A stretch of 64,000 nt of DNA from DASQMT01 sp963827335. GTDB taxonomy: Bacteria > Actinomycetota > Thermoleophilia > Solirubrobacterales > Solirubrobacteraceae. Numbering within the stretch: position 1 is the first letter of the stretch; each line of letters opens with the position of its first letter. The translations under genes were made by a program, and so were the position numbers. The DNA lies in assembly GCA_963827335.1 (NCBI GenBank), contig CAWHAP010000023.1, positions 248,001-312,000 on the forward strand. The letters run 5' to 3'. The notes beneath the pieces are model-generated. The model was not told where the DNA came from and did not search any database. It was given only the letters and a program-made list of their open reading frames with translations. Below, in pieces: positions 18,574-28,002 of this stretch.

Positions 18574-19029
18574 CTACTCGTCCCCTCCCGAGTAGCCCAG
18601 GTCGCTGCGCGCCATGCCCCACTCGCGCATCTGCCGCGCGACGATCGAGGACGGATCGCGCAGCACGATCAGGTCGTCCAGCGTGAGGATGCCGAGGGGG
18701 CGTCCGTCGTCGCCGACGACGAACAGCCGGCGGACGCCGCGCTCTCGCATCCGCCCCTCCGCCTCCTCGACGGGCGCGCTGGACGCGACGGCGACCACCT
18801 CGCGCGTGGCGAGCTCGCCGGCGGACATGGTCGCGGGGTCGCGGCCCCGCGCCACCGCCCGGATCACGATGTCGCGATCGGTGAGCACGCCGATCAGCTG
18901 CCCCTCGCGCATCACGCCGAGCGCCCCGATGTCGCGGTCGTCCATGATCCGCGCGCACTGGGCCACGGGCGTCGCCTCGTCCACCACCACGGGGTACGGT
19001 GTCATGAGCTGCTTGACGGTCACAATCAT
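18574..19029 (-). CDS. Tandem CBS-domain protein
   Basis: A 151-residue protein with two CBS motifs. The first is LMTPYPVVVDEATPVAQCARIMDDRDIGALGV with LTDRDI; the second is REVVAVASSAPVEEAEGRMRERGVRRLFVVGDDG with LTLDDL. Such stand-alone pairs bind adenine nucleotides and act as energy sensors. I start it at ATG 19029; the open frame continuing upstream is an antisense shadow of ppc. It lies 81 bases after the uspA start on the same strand and is divergent from ppc. A stress-response pairing with uspA is plausible. Confidence 0.85.
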   Translation of the reverse strand: MIVTVKQLMTPYPVVVDEATPVAQCARIMDDRDIGALGVMREGQLIGVLTDRDIVIRAVARGRDPATMSAGELATREVVAVASSAPVEEAEGRMRERGVRRLFVVGDDGRPLGILTLDDLIVLRDPSSIVARQMREWGMARSDLGYSGGDE

Positions 19030-19098
19030 CGGTTGCCGGGCTGCGTACCCCGCCGAGCCGGAACGCACTCCGGCGGGTAGGAGGCCCGACGAGTCCCG

Positions 19099-21837
19099 AT
19101 GCCGAGCGACCTGCAATCCGACCTGCTCCGCGACGTCGACGAGCTCGTGGCGCTGCTCGGAGACACCCTGCTGCGGCAGGAGGGGCCCGAGCTCGTGGAG
19201 CTCGTCGAGCGGGTCCGCCGCACGATCCGCACCGATCGCGAGGCGACCGCCGCGCTGCTCGCGGATCTCGATCCCGCGCGCGCGACGCGGCTGGCGCGCG
19301 CGTTCACGACGTACTTCTACCTGGCCAACGTCGCCGAGCAGGTGCACCGGGGCCGCGAGCTGCACGCGATCCGCATCCGCCATGGAACGTGGCTGTCGCA
19401 GGCCGTCGACCGCATCGCCGCCAGCGGGGAGGCCGGCCCCGGGCTCGCGGACGACATCCGGCACCTCGGGCTGCGCCCGGTCTTCACCGCGCACCCGACC
19501 GAGGCCGCGCGCCGCACCGTGCTCGCGAAGCTGCGGGAGATCGCGGGACTCCTCGACGAGTGGGACGATGCGCGCCGCCACGGGGACGCGGTCGCCGGGC
19601 GCCGCGTCCGTCGCCGGCTGGGCGAGCTGGTCGACCTGCTGTGGCAGACCGACGAGCTCCGCCTCGCGCGTCCCGACGTCATCGACGAGGCCCGCAGCGC
19701 CATGTACTACTTCGACGCGCTGCATCGCGACGCCGTCCCGGACACGCTGGAGGCGCTCGGCGAGGAGCTGGCGCGGGTCGGGATCGAGCTGCCGCTCGAT
19801 GCCCGTCCGCTCACGTTCGGCACCTGGATCGGCGGCGACCGGGACGGCAATCCGAACGTCACCCCGGAGGCGACCCTCGACGTCCTCGCGCTCCAGCACG
19901 ACCACGCCATCGGCAGCGCGCTGGACGTCGTCGACGAGCTGCGGCGCGACCTGTCCTCCTCCGTGCGGATCTCCGGCGCCACGGCGGAGCTCGAGGCCTC
20001 GCTGGCCGCCGACCTGGAGCACCTGCGGGAGCTCGACCACCGCCGCGGGCGCCTGAACGTCGAGGAGCCCTACCGGCTCAAGCTGACGTGCGTCCGCCAG
20101 AAGCTGGTCAACACCCGGGGCCGCCTGCTCGACGGCCGGCCGCACGAGCCGGGGCGCGCCTACCTCGGGATCGACGAGCTGCTCGCCGATCTCGTCGTCG
20201 TGCGCGATTCGCTGCTGGCCCACCGCGGCGCGCTCATCGCGCGGGGCCGGCTCGAGCGCGCGATCCGCACGCTGGTCGCGTTCGGCACGCATCTGGCGAC
20301 GATGGACATCCGCGAGCACGCCGACGCCCATCACCACGCGCTGGCGCAGCTGTTCGACCGCCTGCACGAACAGCCGGGGCGCTACGCGGACATGGGCCCG
20401 GGCGAGCGCCTCGAGCTGCTCTCCACCGAGCTGCGATCGCGCCGGCCGCTGGCGTCGGCGCCGCCGCGGCTCGACGCGGACGGGACGCAGACCTACCGCA
20501 CCTTCGCCGCGGTCCGGCAGGCGCTCGAGCGGTACGGCCCCGGCGTGATCGAGTCCTACATCGTCTCGATGTGCCGCGGCGCCGACGACGTCCTCGCGGC
20601 GGTGGTGCTCGCGCGCGAGGCGGGGCTCGTCGACGTCCATGCCGGCGTGGCCCGGATCGGCTTCGTGCCGCTGCTCGAGACGATCGACCAGATCCGCGGC
20701 GCGGACGTGATCCTGGCCGAGCTCCTCGAGGACCCCGGGTACCGGAGCGTCGTCGCGTCGCGCGGCGACGTCCAGGAGGTGATGCTCGGCTACTCGGACT
20801 CGAACAAGGCCGCGGGGGTCACCACGAGCCAGTGGGAGATCCACCGCTGCCAGCGGCATCTGCGCGACGTCGCCAAGCGCCACGGCGCGCGGCTGCGGGT
20901 GTTCCACGGACGTGGCGGGACGATCGGCCGCGGCGGCGGGCCGACGCACGACGCGATCCTGGCCCAGCCGTGGGGAACCCTGCTCGGCGAGATCAAGCTG
21001 ACCGAGCAGGGCGAGGTGATCTCGGACAAGTACCTCCTGCCGAGCCTCGCCCGCGAGAACCTCGAGCTCACCCTGGCCGCCGTCGTCGAGTCGACGATCC
21101 TGCACAAGCGCCCGCGCTCATCCGACGAGCAGGTGGTGCGCTGGTCCGAGGCGATGGAGCTGGTCTCCACGGCGGCGTTCGCCCGCTACCGCGCGCTCGT
21201 GGACGACCCCGACCTGCCCGCGTACTTCTTCGCGTCGACGCCGGTGGAGCTCCTCGCCCAGCTGCACTTCGGATCCCGCCCGTCCAGGCGGCCGGACTCC
21301 GCGGCCGGCCTCGACGGCCTCCGCGCCATCCCATGGGTCTTCGGCTGGACGCAGTCGCGGCAGATCGTGCCCGGCTGGTACGGGCTGGGCACCGGGCTCG
21401 CGGGCGCGCGCGCGGCCGGCCTCGGGGAGCAGCTGCGCGAGATGCACGCGGACTGGCGCTTCTTCGGCAACTTCCTCTCCAACGTCGCGATGACGCTGGC
21501 CAAGACCGACATGGATCTCGCCGGGCAGTACGTGCGCCGGCTGGCCCCGCCGGACCTGCACCGCCTCTACGCGACGATCCGCGAGGAGTACGAGCTGACC
21601 GTCGCGGAGGTGCTGCGCATCGTCGGCCACGACGAGCTGCTGGCGGCCAGTCCCGTGCTCCGGCGGACGCTGCGCGTGCGCGACGCCCACCTGGCCCCGC
21701 TCCACTACCTCCAGGTCGCACTCACCGAGCGACTGCGCGCCGAACGCGACGCCGGCGGGGAGCCCGACCCGGCGGTCGCCCGGGCGCTCCTGCTGACGGT
21801 CAACGGCATCGTCGCGGGCATGCGGAACACCGGTTGA
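19099..21837 (+). CDS. ppc: Phosphoenolpyruvate carboxylase
   Basis: A 912-residue enzyme that fixes bicarbonate onto PEP to give oxaloacetate. The catalytic His132 lies in FTAHPTEAARRT. Later conserved segments include VMLGYSDSNKAAG, FHGRGGTIGRGGGPTHDAIL and the extreme C-terminal MRNTG. Length and motifs are complete. An AGGAGG element (19079-19084) lies 14 bases before ATG and is partly buried in an imperfect hairpin at 19046-19079. The gene is directly upstream of the oxalate island, where oxaloacetate supply would help C2 growth. Confidence 0.96.
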   Translation: MPSDLQSDLLRDVDELVALLGDTLLRQEGPELVELVERVRRTIRTDREATAALLADLDPARATRLARAFTTYFYLANVAEQVHRGRELHAIRIRHGTWLSQAVDRIAASGEAGPGLADDIRHLGLRPVFTAHPTEAARRTVLAKLREIAGLLDEWDDARRHGDAVAGRRVRRRLGELVDLLWQTDELRLARPDVIDEARSAMYYFDALHRDAVPDTLEALGEELARVGIELPLDARPLTFGTWIGGDRDGNPNVTPEATLDVLALQHDHAIGSALDVVDELRRDLSSSVRISGATAELEASLAADLEHLRELDHRRGRLNVEEPYRLKLTCVRQKLVNTRGRLLDGRPHEPGRAYLGIDELLADLVVVRDSLLAHRGALIARGRLERAIRTLVAFGTHLATMDIREHADAHHHALAQLFDRLHEQPGRYADMGPGERLELLSTELRSRRPLASAPPRLDADGTQTYRTFAAVRQALERYGPGVIESYIVSMCRGADDVLAAVVLAREAGLVDVHAGVARIGFVPLLETIDQIRGADVILAELLEDPGYRSVVASRGDVQEVMLGYSDSNKAAGVTTSQWEIHRCQRHLRDVAKRHGARLRVFHGRGGTIGRGGGPTHDAILAQPWGTLLGEIKLTEQGEVISDKYLLPSLARENLELTLAAVVESTILHKRPRSSDEQVVRWSEAMELVSTAAFARYRALVDDPDLPAYFFASTPVELLAQLHFGSRPSRRPDSAAGLDGLRAIPWVFGWTQSRQIVPGWYGLGTGLAGARAAGLGEQLREMHADWRFFGNFLSNVAMTLAKTDMDLAGQYVRRLAPPDLHRLYATIREEYELTVAEVLRIVGHDELLAASPVLRRTLRVRDAHLAPLHYLQVALTERLRAERDAGGEPDPAVARALLLTVNGIVAGMRNTG

Positions 21838-21872
21838 CGCGCGGGCGGCCGTCGGGCTACTGACGCGCGCGG

Positions 21873-21902
21873 TTGACGCGTGTGTGTGGGACTAGGTATC
21901 TT
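21873..21902 (+). promoter_or_regulatory. Candidate sigma-70-type promoter of the GntR gene
   Basis: TTGACG (21873-21878) and TATCTT (21897-21902) are 18 bases apart. They lie upstream of GTG 21930, and the operator at 21900-21911 overlaps the -10. The TTG here is an in-frame start by code only and fits better as a -35. Confidence 0.5.
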
Positions 21903-21911
21903 GGATACAAG
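21900..21911. promoter_or_regulatory. Candidate GntR/FCD operator CTTG-N4-CAAG
   Basis: CTTGGATACAAG is an inverted repeat (CTTG/CAAG). An overlapping palindrome, GTATC-TTG-GATAC, occupies 21896-21908. FCD-type GntR proteins commonly bind sites of this shape. The same CTTG-N4-CAAG form occurs before the second GntR gene at 45277-45288. Its overlap with the -10 suggests autorepression. Confidence 0.5.
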
Positions 21912-21929
21912 AGGGGGGTGGTTCTCGAC

Positions 21930-22697
21930 GTGGCAACGCGTGGTCCAGAGCAATCAGACGATTCTGGGGGCCGGCAGGACGGCTCGTTCGTCGTCGCGCC
22001 GGTCGCACCGGAGGCGGTGAGCGTCTCCGAACTGGCGTACCAGTCGCTGCGCGAGGCCATCCTCGCGATGGACATCTACGACCCCGACGCCGACCTGCGG
22101 CTCGACGAGCAGCGTCTCGCGGCCGCCCTGGGCGTCAGCCGGACACCGGTCCGCCAGGCGCTCGCACAGCTCCAGCACGAGGGCCTGGTCCGCATCATGC
22201 CGCGCCGCGGCGTGATGATCGTGCGCAAGAGCGCGGCCGAGATCACGGACATGATCCGGGCATGGGCCGCGCTGGAGAGCATGGCGGCGCGGCTGCTGTG
22301 CGAGCGGGCGACCGACGACGACATCCGGAGCCTGCGGGACCTGTTCTCGCCCTTCGAGGGCGATGAGCTGCGCCTGCACCTGGACGAGTACTCGGAGGCG
22401 AATCTCGTCTTCCACCAGCGCATCATCGAGCTGGGCCGCTCGCCGGTGATCACCAGCATGGTCCACGGCCTGCTGGTGCACGTGCGGGCGATCCGCGGGC
22501 GCATGATCGGGGAGGACGATCGCGCCGAGCGCTCGATCGTCGACCACATGCACATCATCGAGGCGCTCGAGGCGCGCGACGCCGCGCTCGCAGAGCGCCT
22601 GGTGCGCGATCACGCGCTGGATCTCGCCGACGACGTCGAGCGAGCCGGTTCGCGATTGGACGCTGCGTCGACGGACGGCAGGGCAGATGCAGCTTGA
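21930..22697 (+). CDS. GntR-family regulator (FCD-type effector domain)
   Basis: I choose GTG 21930, about 11 bases after a GAGGGGGG stretch and downstream of the likely promoter; in-frame TTG 21873 and GTG 21918 are less likely. The product is 255 residues. The winged-helix N-terminal part contains LGVSRTPVRQALAQLQHEGLV. The all-helical FCD domain has EANLVFHQRIIELG and IVDHMHIIEALEARD, whose Asp/His residues would bind metal or a carboxylate effector. It is the first gene of the oxalate island, 69 bases before the decarboxylase, and probably senses oxalate or a related acid. Confidence 0.88.
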   Translation: MATRGPEQSDDSGGRQDGSFVVAPVAPEAVSVSELAYQSLREAILAMDIYDPDADLRLDEQRLAAALGVSRTPVRQALAQLQHEGLVRIMPRRGVMIVRKSAAEITDMIRAWAALESMAARLLCERATDDDIRSLRDLFSPFEGDELRLHLDEYSEANLVFHQRIIELGRSPVITSMVHGLLVHVRAIRGRMIGEDDRAERSIVDHMHIIEALEARDAALAERLVRDHALDLADDVERAGSRLDAASTDGRADAA

Positions 22698-22766
22698 CCT
22701 GAATGAAACCCCCCAGGGACCGGGCATGACGATCCTGACCCGAGGGGACGAGGAAGGAGTAGTGAC

Positions 22767-24485
22767 GTGACCGCCACGAGCACTGAGGTACAACCCGCGC
22801 CGGATGGCCGGGTCCAGGGGGACACCATCTCCGGAGGCCACCTGGTGGCCAAGGCGCTCCGCGCTGAGGGGATCGACGCGATCTTCACCCTCTGCGGCGG
22901 CCACATCATCGACATCTACGACGGGTGCATCGACGAGGGCATCAAGGTCATCGACGTGCGCCACGAGCAGGTGGCCGCGCACGCCGCCGACGGCTACGCG
23001 CGCGTGACCGGGCGGCCGGGGTGCGCCGTCGTGACGGCCGGCCCGGGCACGACCGACGCCATCACCGGCGTCGCGAACGCCTTCCGCGCCGAGAGCCCCA
23101 TGCTGCTGATCGGCGGGCAGGGCGCGCTCAACCAGCACAAGATGGGCTCGCTGCAGGACCTCCCGCACGTCGACATGATGCGCTCGATCACGAAGTTCGC
23201 GTCGAACGTCGTCACCACCGAGCGCGTGGCGGACATGTGCGCGATGGCGTTCCGCGAGGCGATGGCCGGCGCGCCGGGCCCGGCGTTCCTCGAGATCGGG
23301 CGCGACATCCTCGACGCCCACGTGCCGCTCGAGAACGCGGTCCTCCCACAGGCGGGGCGCTACCGCGCCTCGACGAAGAGCATCGGGGACCCGAACGACG
23401 TCGACCGCCTGACGGAGATCCTCGTCAACGCGGAGCGGCCGTGCGTGCTGCTCGGCAGCCAGGTCTGGACGTCGCGCGGCTCCGAGGCCGCGATCGACTT
23501 CGTGCGCAAGCTGAACATCCCGGCGTTCATGAACGGCGCCGCCCGCGGCACGCTGCCGCCGGGCGACCCGCACCATTTCCACCTCACGCGCCGCCACGCG
23601 TTCAACAACGCCGACGTGATCCTCATCGTCGGGACGCCGTTCGACTTCCGCATGGGCTACGGCAAGCGCCTGAGCCAGGACGCGACCGTCGTCCAGATCG
23701 ACATGGACTACCGGACCGTCGGCAAGAACCGCGACGTGTCGCTCGGCCTGGTCGGCGATCCGGGGGCGATCCTCGCCGAGGTCGCCAAGTCCGCCACGGC
23801 GGGGTCCGGCGCGAGCGCCGACAAGCGCGAGTCCTGGCTGCAGTCGCTGCGCGACGAGGAGAAGAAGCTCAAGGAGGAGCGGCTCCCGCGCCTCATGCGC
23901 GACGACGCGCCGGTCCACCCGCTGCGGCTCGCGCACGAGATCAACGAGTTCCTCTCCGACAACTCGCTGTTCATCGGCGACGGCGGCGACGTCGTGACGT
24001 TCTCGGGCGGCGTGGTGCAGCCGAAGGGGCCGGGTCTCTGGATGGATCCGGGTCCGCTCGGCACGCTCGGCGTCGGGGTGCCGTTCGCGATGGCGGCGAA
24101 GGTCGCTCGGCCCGACCGCGAGGTCGTCTGCCTGTTCGGCGACGGCGCCTTCAGCCTCACCGGCTGGGACTTCGAGACGATGGTCCGCTTCGACCTGCCG
24201 TTCATCGGCGTGGTCGGCAACAACTCCTACATGAACCAGATCCGCTACGGGCAGATCCAGAAGTACGGCGAGGAGCGCGGCGACGTCGGCAACAAGCTCG
24301 GCGACGTGAAGTACGACGAGTTCGCCAAGATGCTCGGCGGCTACGGGGAGGAAGTGCGCGACCCCAAGGACATCCGTCCCGCGCTCGAGCGCGCGCGCGA
24401 ATCGGGCAAGCCGGCGCTGATCAACGTGTGGATCGATCAGAACGCGTTCGCGCCGGGCACGATGAACCAGACGATGTACAAGTAG
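22767..24485 (+). CDS. ThDP-dependent decarboxylase, candidate oxalyl-CoA decarboxylase
   Basis: A 572-residue thiamine-diphosphate enzyme starting at GTG 22767 after a strong AAGGAG. The N-terminal Pyr domain has the activating Glu67 (RHEQ), the central domain follows, and the C-terminal PP domain carries GDGAF...NN for Mg-ThDP. By memory it looks nearest to the mycobacterial IlvG-type branch and departs from the classical Oxc/YfdU sequence around GVVGNNSYMN. The adjacent formyl-CoA transferase and the downstream formate dehydrogenase argue that it splits oxalyl-CoA to formyl-CoA and CO2. Acetolactate synthase or 2-hydroxyacyl-CoA lyase activity remains possible. It is cytoplasmic. Confidence 0.8.
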   Translation: MTATSTEVQPAPDGRVQGDTISGGHLVAKALRAEGIDAIFTLCGGHIIDIYDGCIDEGIKVIDVRHEQVAAHAADGYARVTGRPGCAVVTAGPGTTDAITGVANAFRAESPMLLIGGQGALNQHKMGSLQDLPHVDMMRSITKFASNVVTTERVADMCAMAFREAMAGAPGPAFLEIGRDILDAHVPLENAVLPQAGRYRASTKSIGDPNDVDRLTEILVNAERPCVLLGSQVWTSRGSEAAIDFVRKLNIPAFMNGAARGTLPPGDPHHFHLTRRHAFNNADVILIVGTPFDFRMGYGKRLSQDATVVQIDMDYRTVGKNRDVSLGLVGDPGAILAEVAKSATAGSGASADKRESWLQSLRDEEKKLKEERLPRLMRDDAPVHPLRLAHEINEFLSDNSLFIGDGGDVVTFSGGVVQPKGPGLWMDPGPLGTLGVGVPFAMAAKVARPDREVVCLFGDGAFSLTGWDFETMVRFDLPFIGVVGNNSYMNQIRYGQIQKYGEERGDVGNKLGDVKYDEFAKMLGGYGEEVRDPKDIRPALERARESGKPALINVWIDQNAFAPGTMNQTMYK

Positions 24486-24499
24486 GGGGGAAGGCCGAG

Positions 24500-25741
24500 A
24501 TGAGGAAAGCCCTCGACGGCGTGCGCGTCGTTGACATGACGCACGTCCAGGCCGGTCCGGTGTGCACGCAGCTGCTCGCCTGGATGGGCGCCGACGTGAT
24601 CAAGATCGAGCAGCCGGGCAAGGGCGACGTGACCCGCTCCCAGCTCCGCGACCTGCCGGATGTCGACAGCCTCTACTTCACGATGCTGAACGGCAACAAG
24701 CGCAGCCTGACCCTCAACATGAAGTCCGACGAGGGCAAGGAGGTCTTCACCAGGCTGCTCGAGCGGGCAGACGTGGTGGTGGAGAACTTCGGGCCGGGCG
24801 TGATGGACCGGCTGGGCTTTCCCTGGGAGCGCATCCGCGAGATCAACCCGCGGATCATCTTCGCGTCGCTGAAGGGCTTCGGACCGGGCGCGCTGGAGAA
24901 GGCGAAGGCCTACGAGAACATCGCCCAGGCCACCGGCGGGGCGATGAGCACGACGGGGTTCGAGGACGGGCCCCCGGTCGTGACCGGCGCCCAGATCGGC
25001 GACTCCGGCAACGCCGTGCACCTGTTCGGCGCGATCTGCGCGGCGCTGTACCAGCGCACGCACACCGGCCGCGGCCAGCGGGTGCAGATCTCGATGCGCG
25101 GCGGCATCCTCAACCTCTGCCGCGTCAAGCTGCGCGACCAGCAGCGGCTCGAGCACGGGCCGCTGGCCGAGTACCCGAACGAGGAGTTCGGCGACTTCGT
25201 CCCGCGGTCGGGCAACGCGTCCGGCGGCGGGCAGCCCGGCTGGGCCGTGCGCTGCAAGCCGACCACCGAGAAGGGCGCGAACGCCTGGATCTATGTGGTC
25301 ATCCAGCCGCCGGTGTGGGAGCCGCTGCTGCGCATCATCGGGCGCGAGGATCTGATCGGCAACCCCGACTACGACACGCCCGAGGCGCGCCTGCCGAGGC
25401 TGCAGGAGATCTTCGACATGATCGAGCAGTGGACGATCACGAAGACGAAGTGGGAGGCGTTCACCGCGCTCAACGGCGCCAACGTCCCCTGCGGGCCGGT
25501 GCTGAGCACGAAGGACCTGATCGAGGACGAGGGCCTGCGGGCGGAGGGGATCATCGTCGACGTCGATCACCCCGAGCGCGGCACCTACACCACGGTCGGC
25601 TGCCCGTTCACGCTGTCCGACTCGCCCGTTGAGGTGAAGCGCTCGCCGCTGCTGGGCGAGCACAGCGCCGAGATCCTGCACGAGCTGCTCGACGCCTCCG
25701 ACGGTGAGCTCGAGCGGCTGACCGAGGCCGGCGCCGTCTAG
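24500..25741 (+). CDS. frc: Formyl-CoA:oxalate CoA-transferase
   Basis: A 413-residue class III CoA-transferase. It moves CoA from formyl-CoA to oxalate, giving oxalyl-CoA and formate. Family features are clear: THVQAGP with Gln17, VDSLYFTMLNGNKRS, the catalytic Asp168 in GAQIGDSGN, IS.RGGILNL.RVKLRDQQRLE, and the glycine loop SGGGQPGW. Position 48 is Gln, as I recall for E. coli YfdW, where Oxalobacter Frc has Trp. It begins 14 bases after the decarboxylase stop. This gene is the strongest evidence that the island handles oxalate. Confidence 0.93.
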   Translation: MRKALDGVRVVDMTHVQAGPVCTQLLAWMGADVIKIEQPGKGDVTRSQLRDLPDVDSLYFTMLNGNKRSLTLNMKSDEGKEVFTRLLERADVVVENFGPGVMDRLGFPWERIREINPRIIFASLKGFGPGALEKAKAYENIAQATGGAMSTTGFEDGPPVVTGAQIGDSGNAVHLFGAICAALYQRTHTGRGQRVQISMRGGILNLCRVKLRDQQRLEHGPLAEYPNEEFGDFVPRSGNASGGGQPGWAVRCKPTTEKGANAWIYVVIQPPVWEPLLRIIGREDLIGNPDYDTPEARLPRLQEIFDMIEQWTITKTKWEAFTALNGANVPCGPVLSTKDLIEDEGLRAEGIIVDVDHPERGTYTTVGCPFTLSDSPVEVKRSPLLGEHSAEILHELLDASDGELERLTEAGAV

Positions 25742-25784
25742 GCGACGCGACCTCGACCAGCGCGACAAGGGAGAGACAGAAACG

Positions 25785-27959
25785 ATGACGACGGCGACCG
25801 ACACGAGAAGCACGACATCCCACGACCAGGCGACGGTCCGGGAGGTGCTCGACGGCGTACGCGCCGACGGCCGCGCGGCTCTGAGCGCCCCCGAGGCCAA
25901 GCGGGTCTGCGACGCCTACGGGATCGAGGTGCCCGGCGAAGGGCTCGCCACCAGCGCGGACGAGGCCGTCACCCTCGCCGAGGAGATCGGCCTCCCCGTC
26001 GTGCTCAAGATCGTCTCGCCCGACATCCTCCACAAGACGGAGGCGAAGGGCGTGCTGGTCGGCCTCGGGTCGGCCGACGAGGTCCGCTCCGGGTACGACA
26101 CGATCCTGGAGAACGCCAAGGCCTACAAGGCCGACGCCGACATCACCGGCGTGCAGGTGCAGCGGATGCTGCCCGAGGGGCAGGAGGTCCTGATCGGCGC
26201 GATCAGCGATCCCACGTTCGGGCCCGTCGTCACGTTCGGCCTCGGCGGGATCCTCGTCGAGGTCCTGCGCGACGTGACGTTCCGGCTCGCGCCGACGTCC
26301 GAGCACGACGCGCGCGCGATGGTCGACGGGATCCGCACGGCCGAGGTGCTGCGCGGCGTGCGCGGCCGGCCCGGCGTCGACCGGGAGGCGCTCGCCGCCA
26401 TGATCCGGCGGGTCTCGGAGCTGGTGAGCGACTTCCCGGAGATCACCGAGGTCGATCTCAACCCGGTGCTCGCGCAGGAGGACGGCGCGATCGCCGTCGA
26501 CGCGCGCTTCGTCGTCGACTTCGACACCGCCGACCAGCGGCCGCCGCGCTACAGCGAGGAAGAGATCCTCGAGACGATGAACAAGCTGATGCACCCGCGG
26601 GCGATCGCCGTGGTCGGCGCCTCCGAGCAGGAGGGCAAGATCGGCAACTCGGTGATGAAGAACCTCGTCAACGGGGGCTTCGAGGGCGAGATCTACCCGG
26701 TCAACCCGAAGGCGAAGGAGATCCTCGGCAAGAAGGTCTACGCCGACGTCGCAGATCTCCCGGACGGCGTCGACGTCGCGGTGTTCGCGATCCCGGCCAA
26801 GTTCGTCGTCGACACGATCGCGAAGGTCGGCGACAAGGGCATCGGCACCGCGATCATGATCCCGTCCGGCTTCGCCGAGACCGGCGAGACCGAGCTGCAG
26901 CAGCAGCTCGTCGACACGGCGCGCGAGCATGGCGTCCGCTTCGTCGGGCCGAACATCTACGGCGTCTACTACACGCCCGGCAACATGAGCGCCGCCTTCA
27001 CCACGCCCTACGACGTGCAGGGGCCGGTCGCCCTGGCCTCGCAGAGCGGCGGGATCGGCATGGGGATCCTCGGCTTCGCCCGCTCGACCAAGATGGGCGT
27101 GTCGTCGATCGTCGGGTTGGGCAACAAGTCCGACATCGACGAGGACGACCTGCTCACGTTCTTCGAGCACGACGACGCCACGAACTGCATCGCCCTGCAC
27201 ATGGAGGATCTCAAGGACGGGCGCTCGTTCGTCGAGGTCGCCCAGCGCGTGTCCAAGAAGAAGCCGATCGTCGTGCTGAAGGCCGGCGCGACGCCGGCCG
27301 GCACGAAGGCCGCGGCGTCCCACACGGCGGCGCTCGCCGGCGACGACAAGGTCTACGACGACATCCTCCGCGAGGCCGGGGTGGTCCGGGCACGCGGGCT
27401 GCAGGAGCTGCTGCAGTTCGCCCGCTGCCTGCCGATCCTCCCCACGCCGACGGGGGAGAACGTCGTCATCATCACGGGCGCCGGCGGTTCCGGCGTGCTG
27501 CTGTCGGATGCCTGTTACAACAACGGGCTGCAGCTGATGGAGATGCCGGACGACCTCAACGAGGCGTTCATGAAGTTCATCCCGCCGTTCGGGGCAGCCG
27601 GCAACCCGGTCGACATCACGGGCGGCGAGCCGCCCGAGACGTATCGCAACACCGTGGCGCTCGGGCTGGAGGACGAGCGCATCCACGCGCTCGTGCTCGG
27701 CTACTGGCACACGATCGTGACCCCCCCGATGGTCTTCGCCAAGGTGATGACCGAGGTGGTCGAGGAGTTCCGCGGGCGCGGCATCGAGAAGCCGGTCGTC
27801 GCGTCGCTCGCCGGCGACGTCGAGGTCGAGGAGGCCTCGCAGTACCTGTTCGAGCACGGGATCCCGGCGTTCCCGTACACCACCGAGACGCCGGTCGAAG
27901 TGCTGGCCGCCAAGTACCGCTGGGCGCGGATGGCGGGCCTGCTGGACGGGCGTTCGTAG
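25785..27959 (+). CDS. ADP-forming acyl-CoA synthetase, fused subunits
   Basis: A 724-residue NDP-forming acyl-CoA synthetase. The ATP-grasp (beta-like) part comes first, about residues 30-245, with the loop His83 in DILHKTEAKG. The CoA-binding domain follows at about 260-390, then the ligase domains with the phosphohistidine His513 in AAASHTAAL. This beta-alpha order is the reverse of the more familiar PatZ-type order. The reaction is acid + CoA + ATP to acyl-CoA + ADP. Within this operon oxalate or formate are possible acids, but neither is shown by the sequence. Confidence 0.88.
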   Translation: MTTATDTRSTTSHDQATVREVLDGVRADGRAALSAPEAKRVCDAYGIEVPGEGLATSADEAVTLAEEIGLPVVLKIVSPDILHKTEAKGVLVGLGSADEVRSGYDTILENAKAYKADADITGVQVQRMLPEGQEVLIGAISDPTFGPVVTFGLGGILVEVLRDVTFRLAPTSEHDARAMVDGIRTAEVLRGVRGRPGVDREALAAMIRRVSELVSDFPEITEVDLNPVLAQEDGAIAVDARFVVDFDTADQRPPRYSEEEILETMNKLMHPRAIAVVGASEQEGKIGNSVMKNLVNGGFEGEIYPVNPKAKEILGKKVYADVADLPDGVDVAVFAIPAKFVVDTIAKVGDKGIGTAIMIPSGFAETGETELQQQLVDTAREHGVRFVGPNIYGVYYTPGNMSAAFTTPYDVQGPVALASQSGGIGMGILGFARSTKMGVSSIVGLGNKSDIDEDDLLTFFEHDDATNCIALHMEDLKDGRSFVEVAQRVSKKKPIVVLKAGATPAGTKAAASHTAALAGDDKVYDDILREAGVVRARGLQELLQFARCLPILPTPTGENVVIITGAGGSGVLLSDACYNNGLQLMEMPDDLNEAFMKFIPPFGAAGNPVDITGGEPPETYRNTVALGLEDERIHALVLGYWHTIVTPPMVFAKVMTEVVEEFRGRGIEKPVVASLAGDVEVEEASQYLFEHGIPAFPYTTETPVEVLAAKYRWARMAGLLDGRS

Positions 27960-27989
27960 GGAGTCAGCAGCGTCGTAGAAGCGTGCAGA

Positions 27990-27999
27990 TTCACGTGAA
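27990..27999. promoter_or_regulatory. Perfect 10-bp palindrome TTCACGTGAA
   Basis: The site lies in the 127-base gap between the synthetase and transporter genes, just before a hairpin. It may be a protein-binding site for an internal promoter of the transporter gene. No recognisable -35/-10 pair supports this. Confidence 0.3.
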
Positions 28000-28002
28000 A
28001 CC

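Noticed and set aside
21873..21929. TTG 21873 as start of the GntR regulator
   Set aside because: TTGACG is better explained as the -35, and the extension would encode operator sequence. GTG 21930 has a plausible ribosome site.
22767..24485. Plain acetolactate synthase for branched-chain amino acids
   Set aside because: No small regulatory subunit or ilvC/leu gene is adjacent, and frc follows by 14 bases. It is kept as an alternative only.
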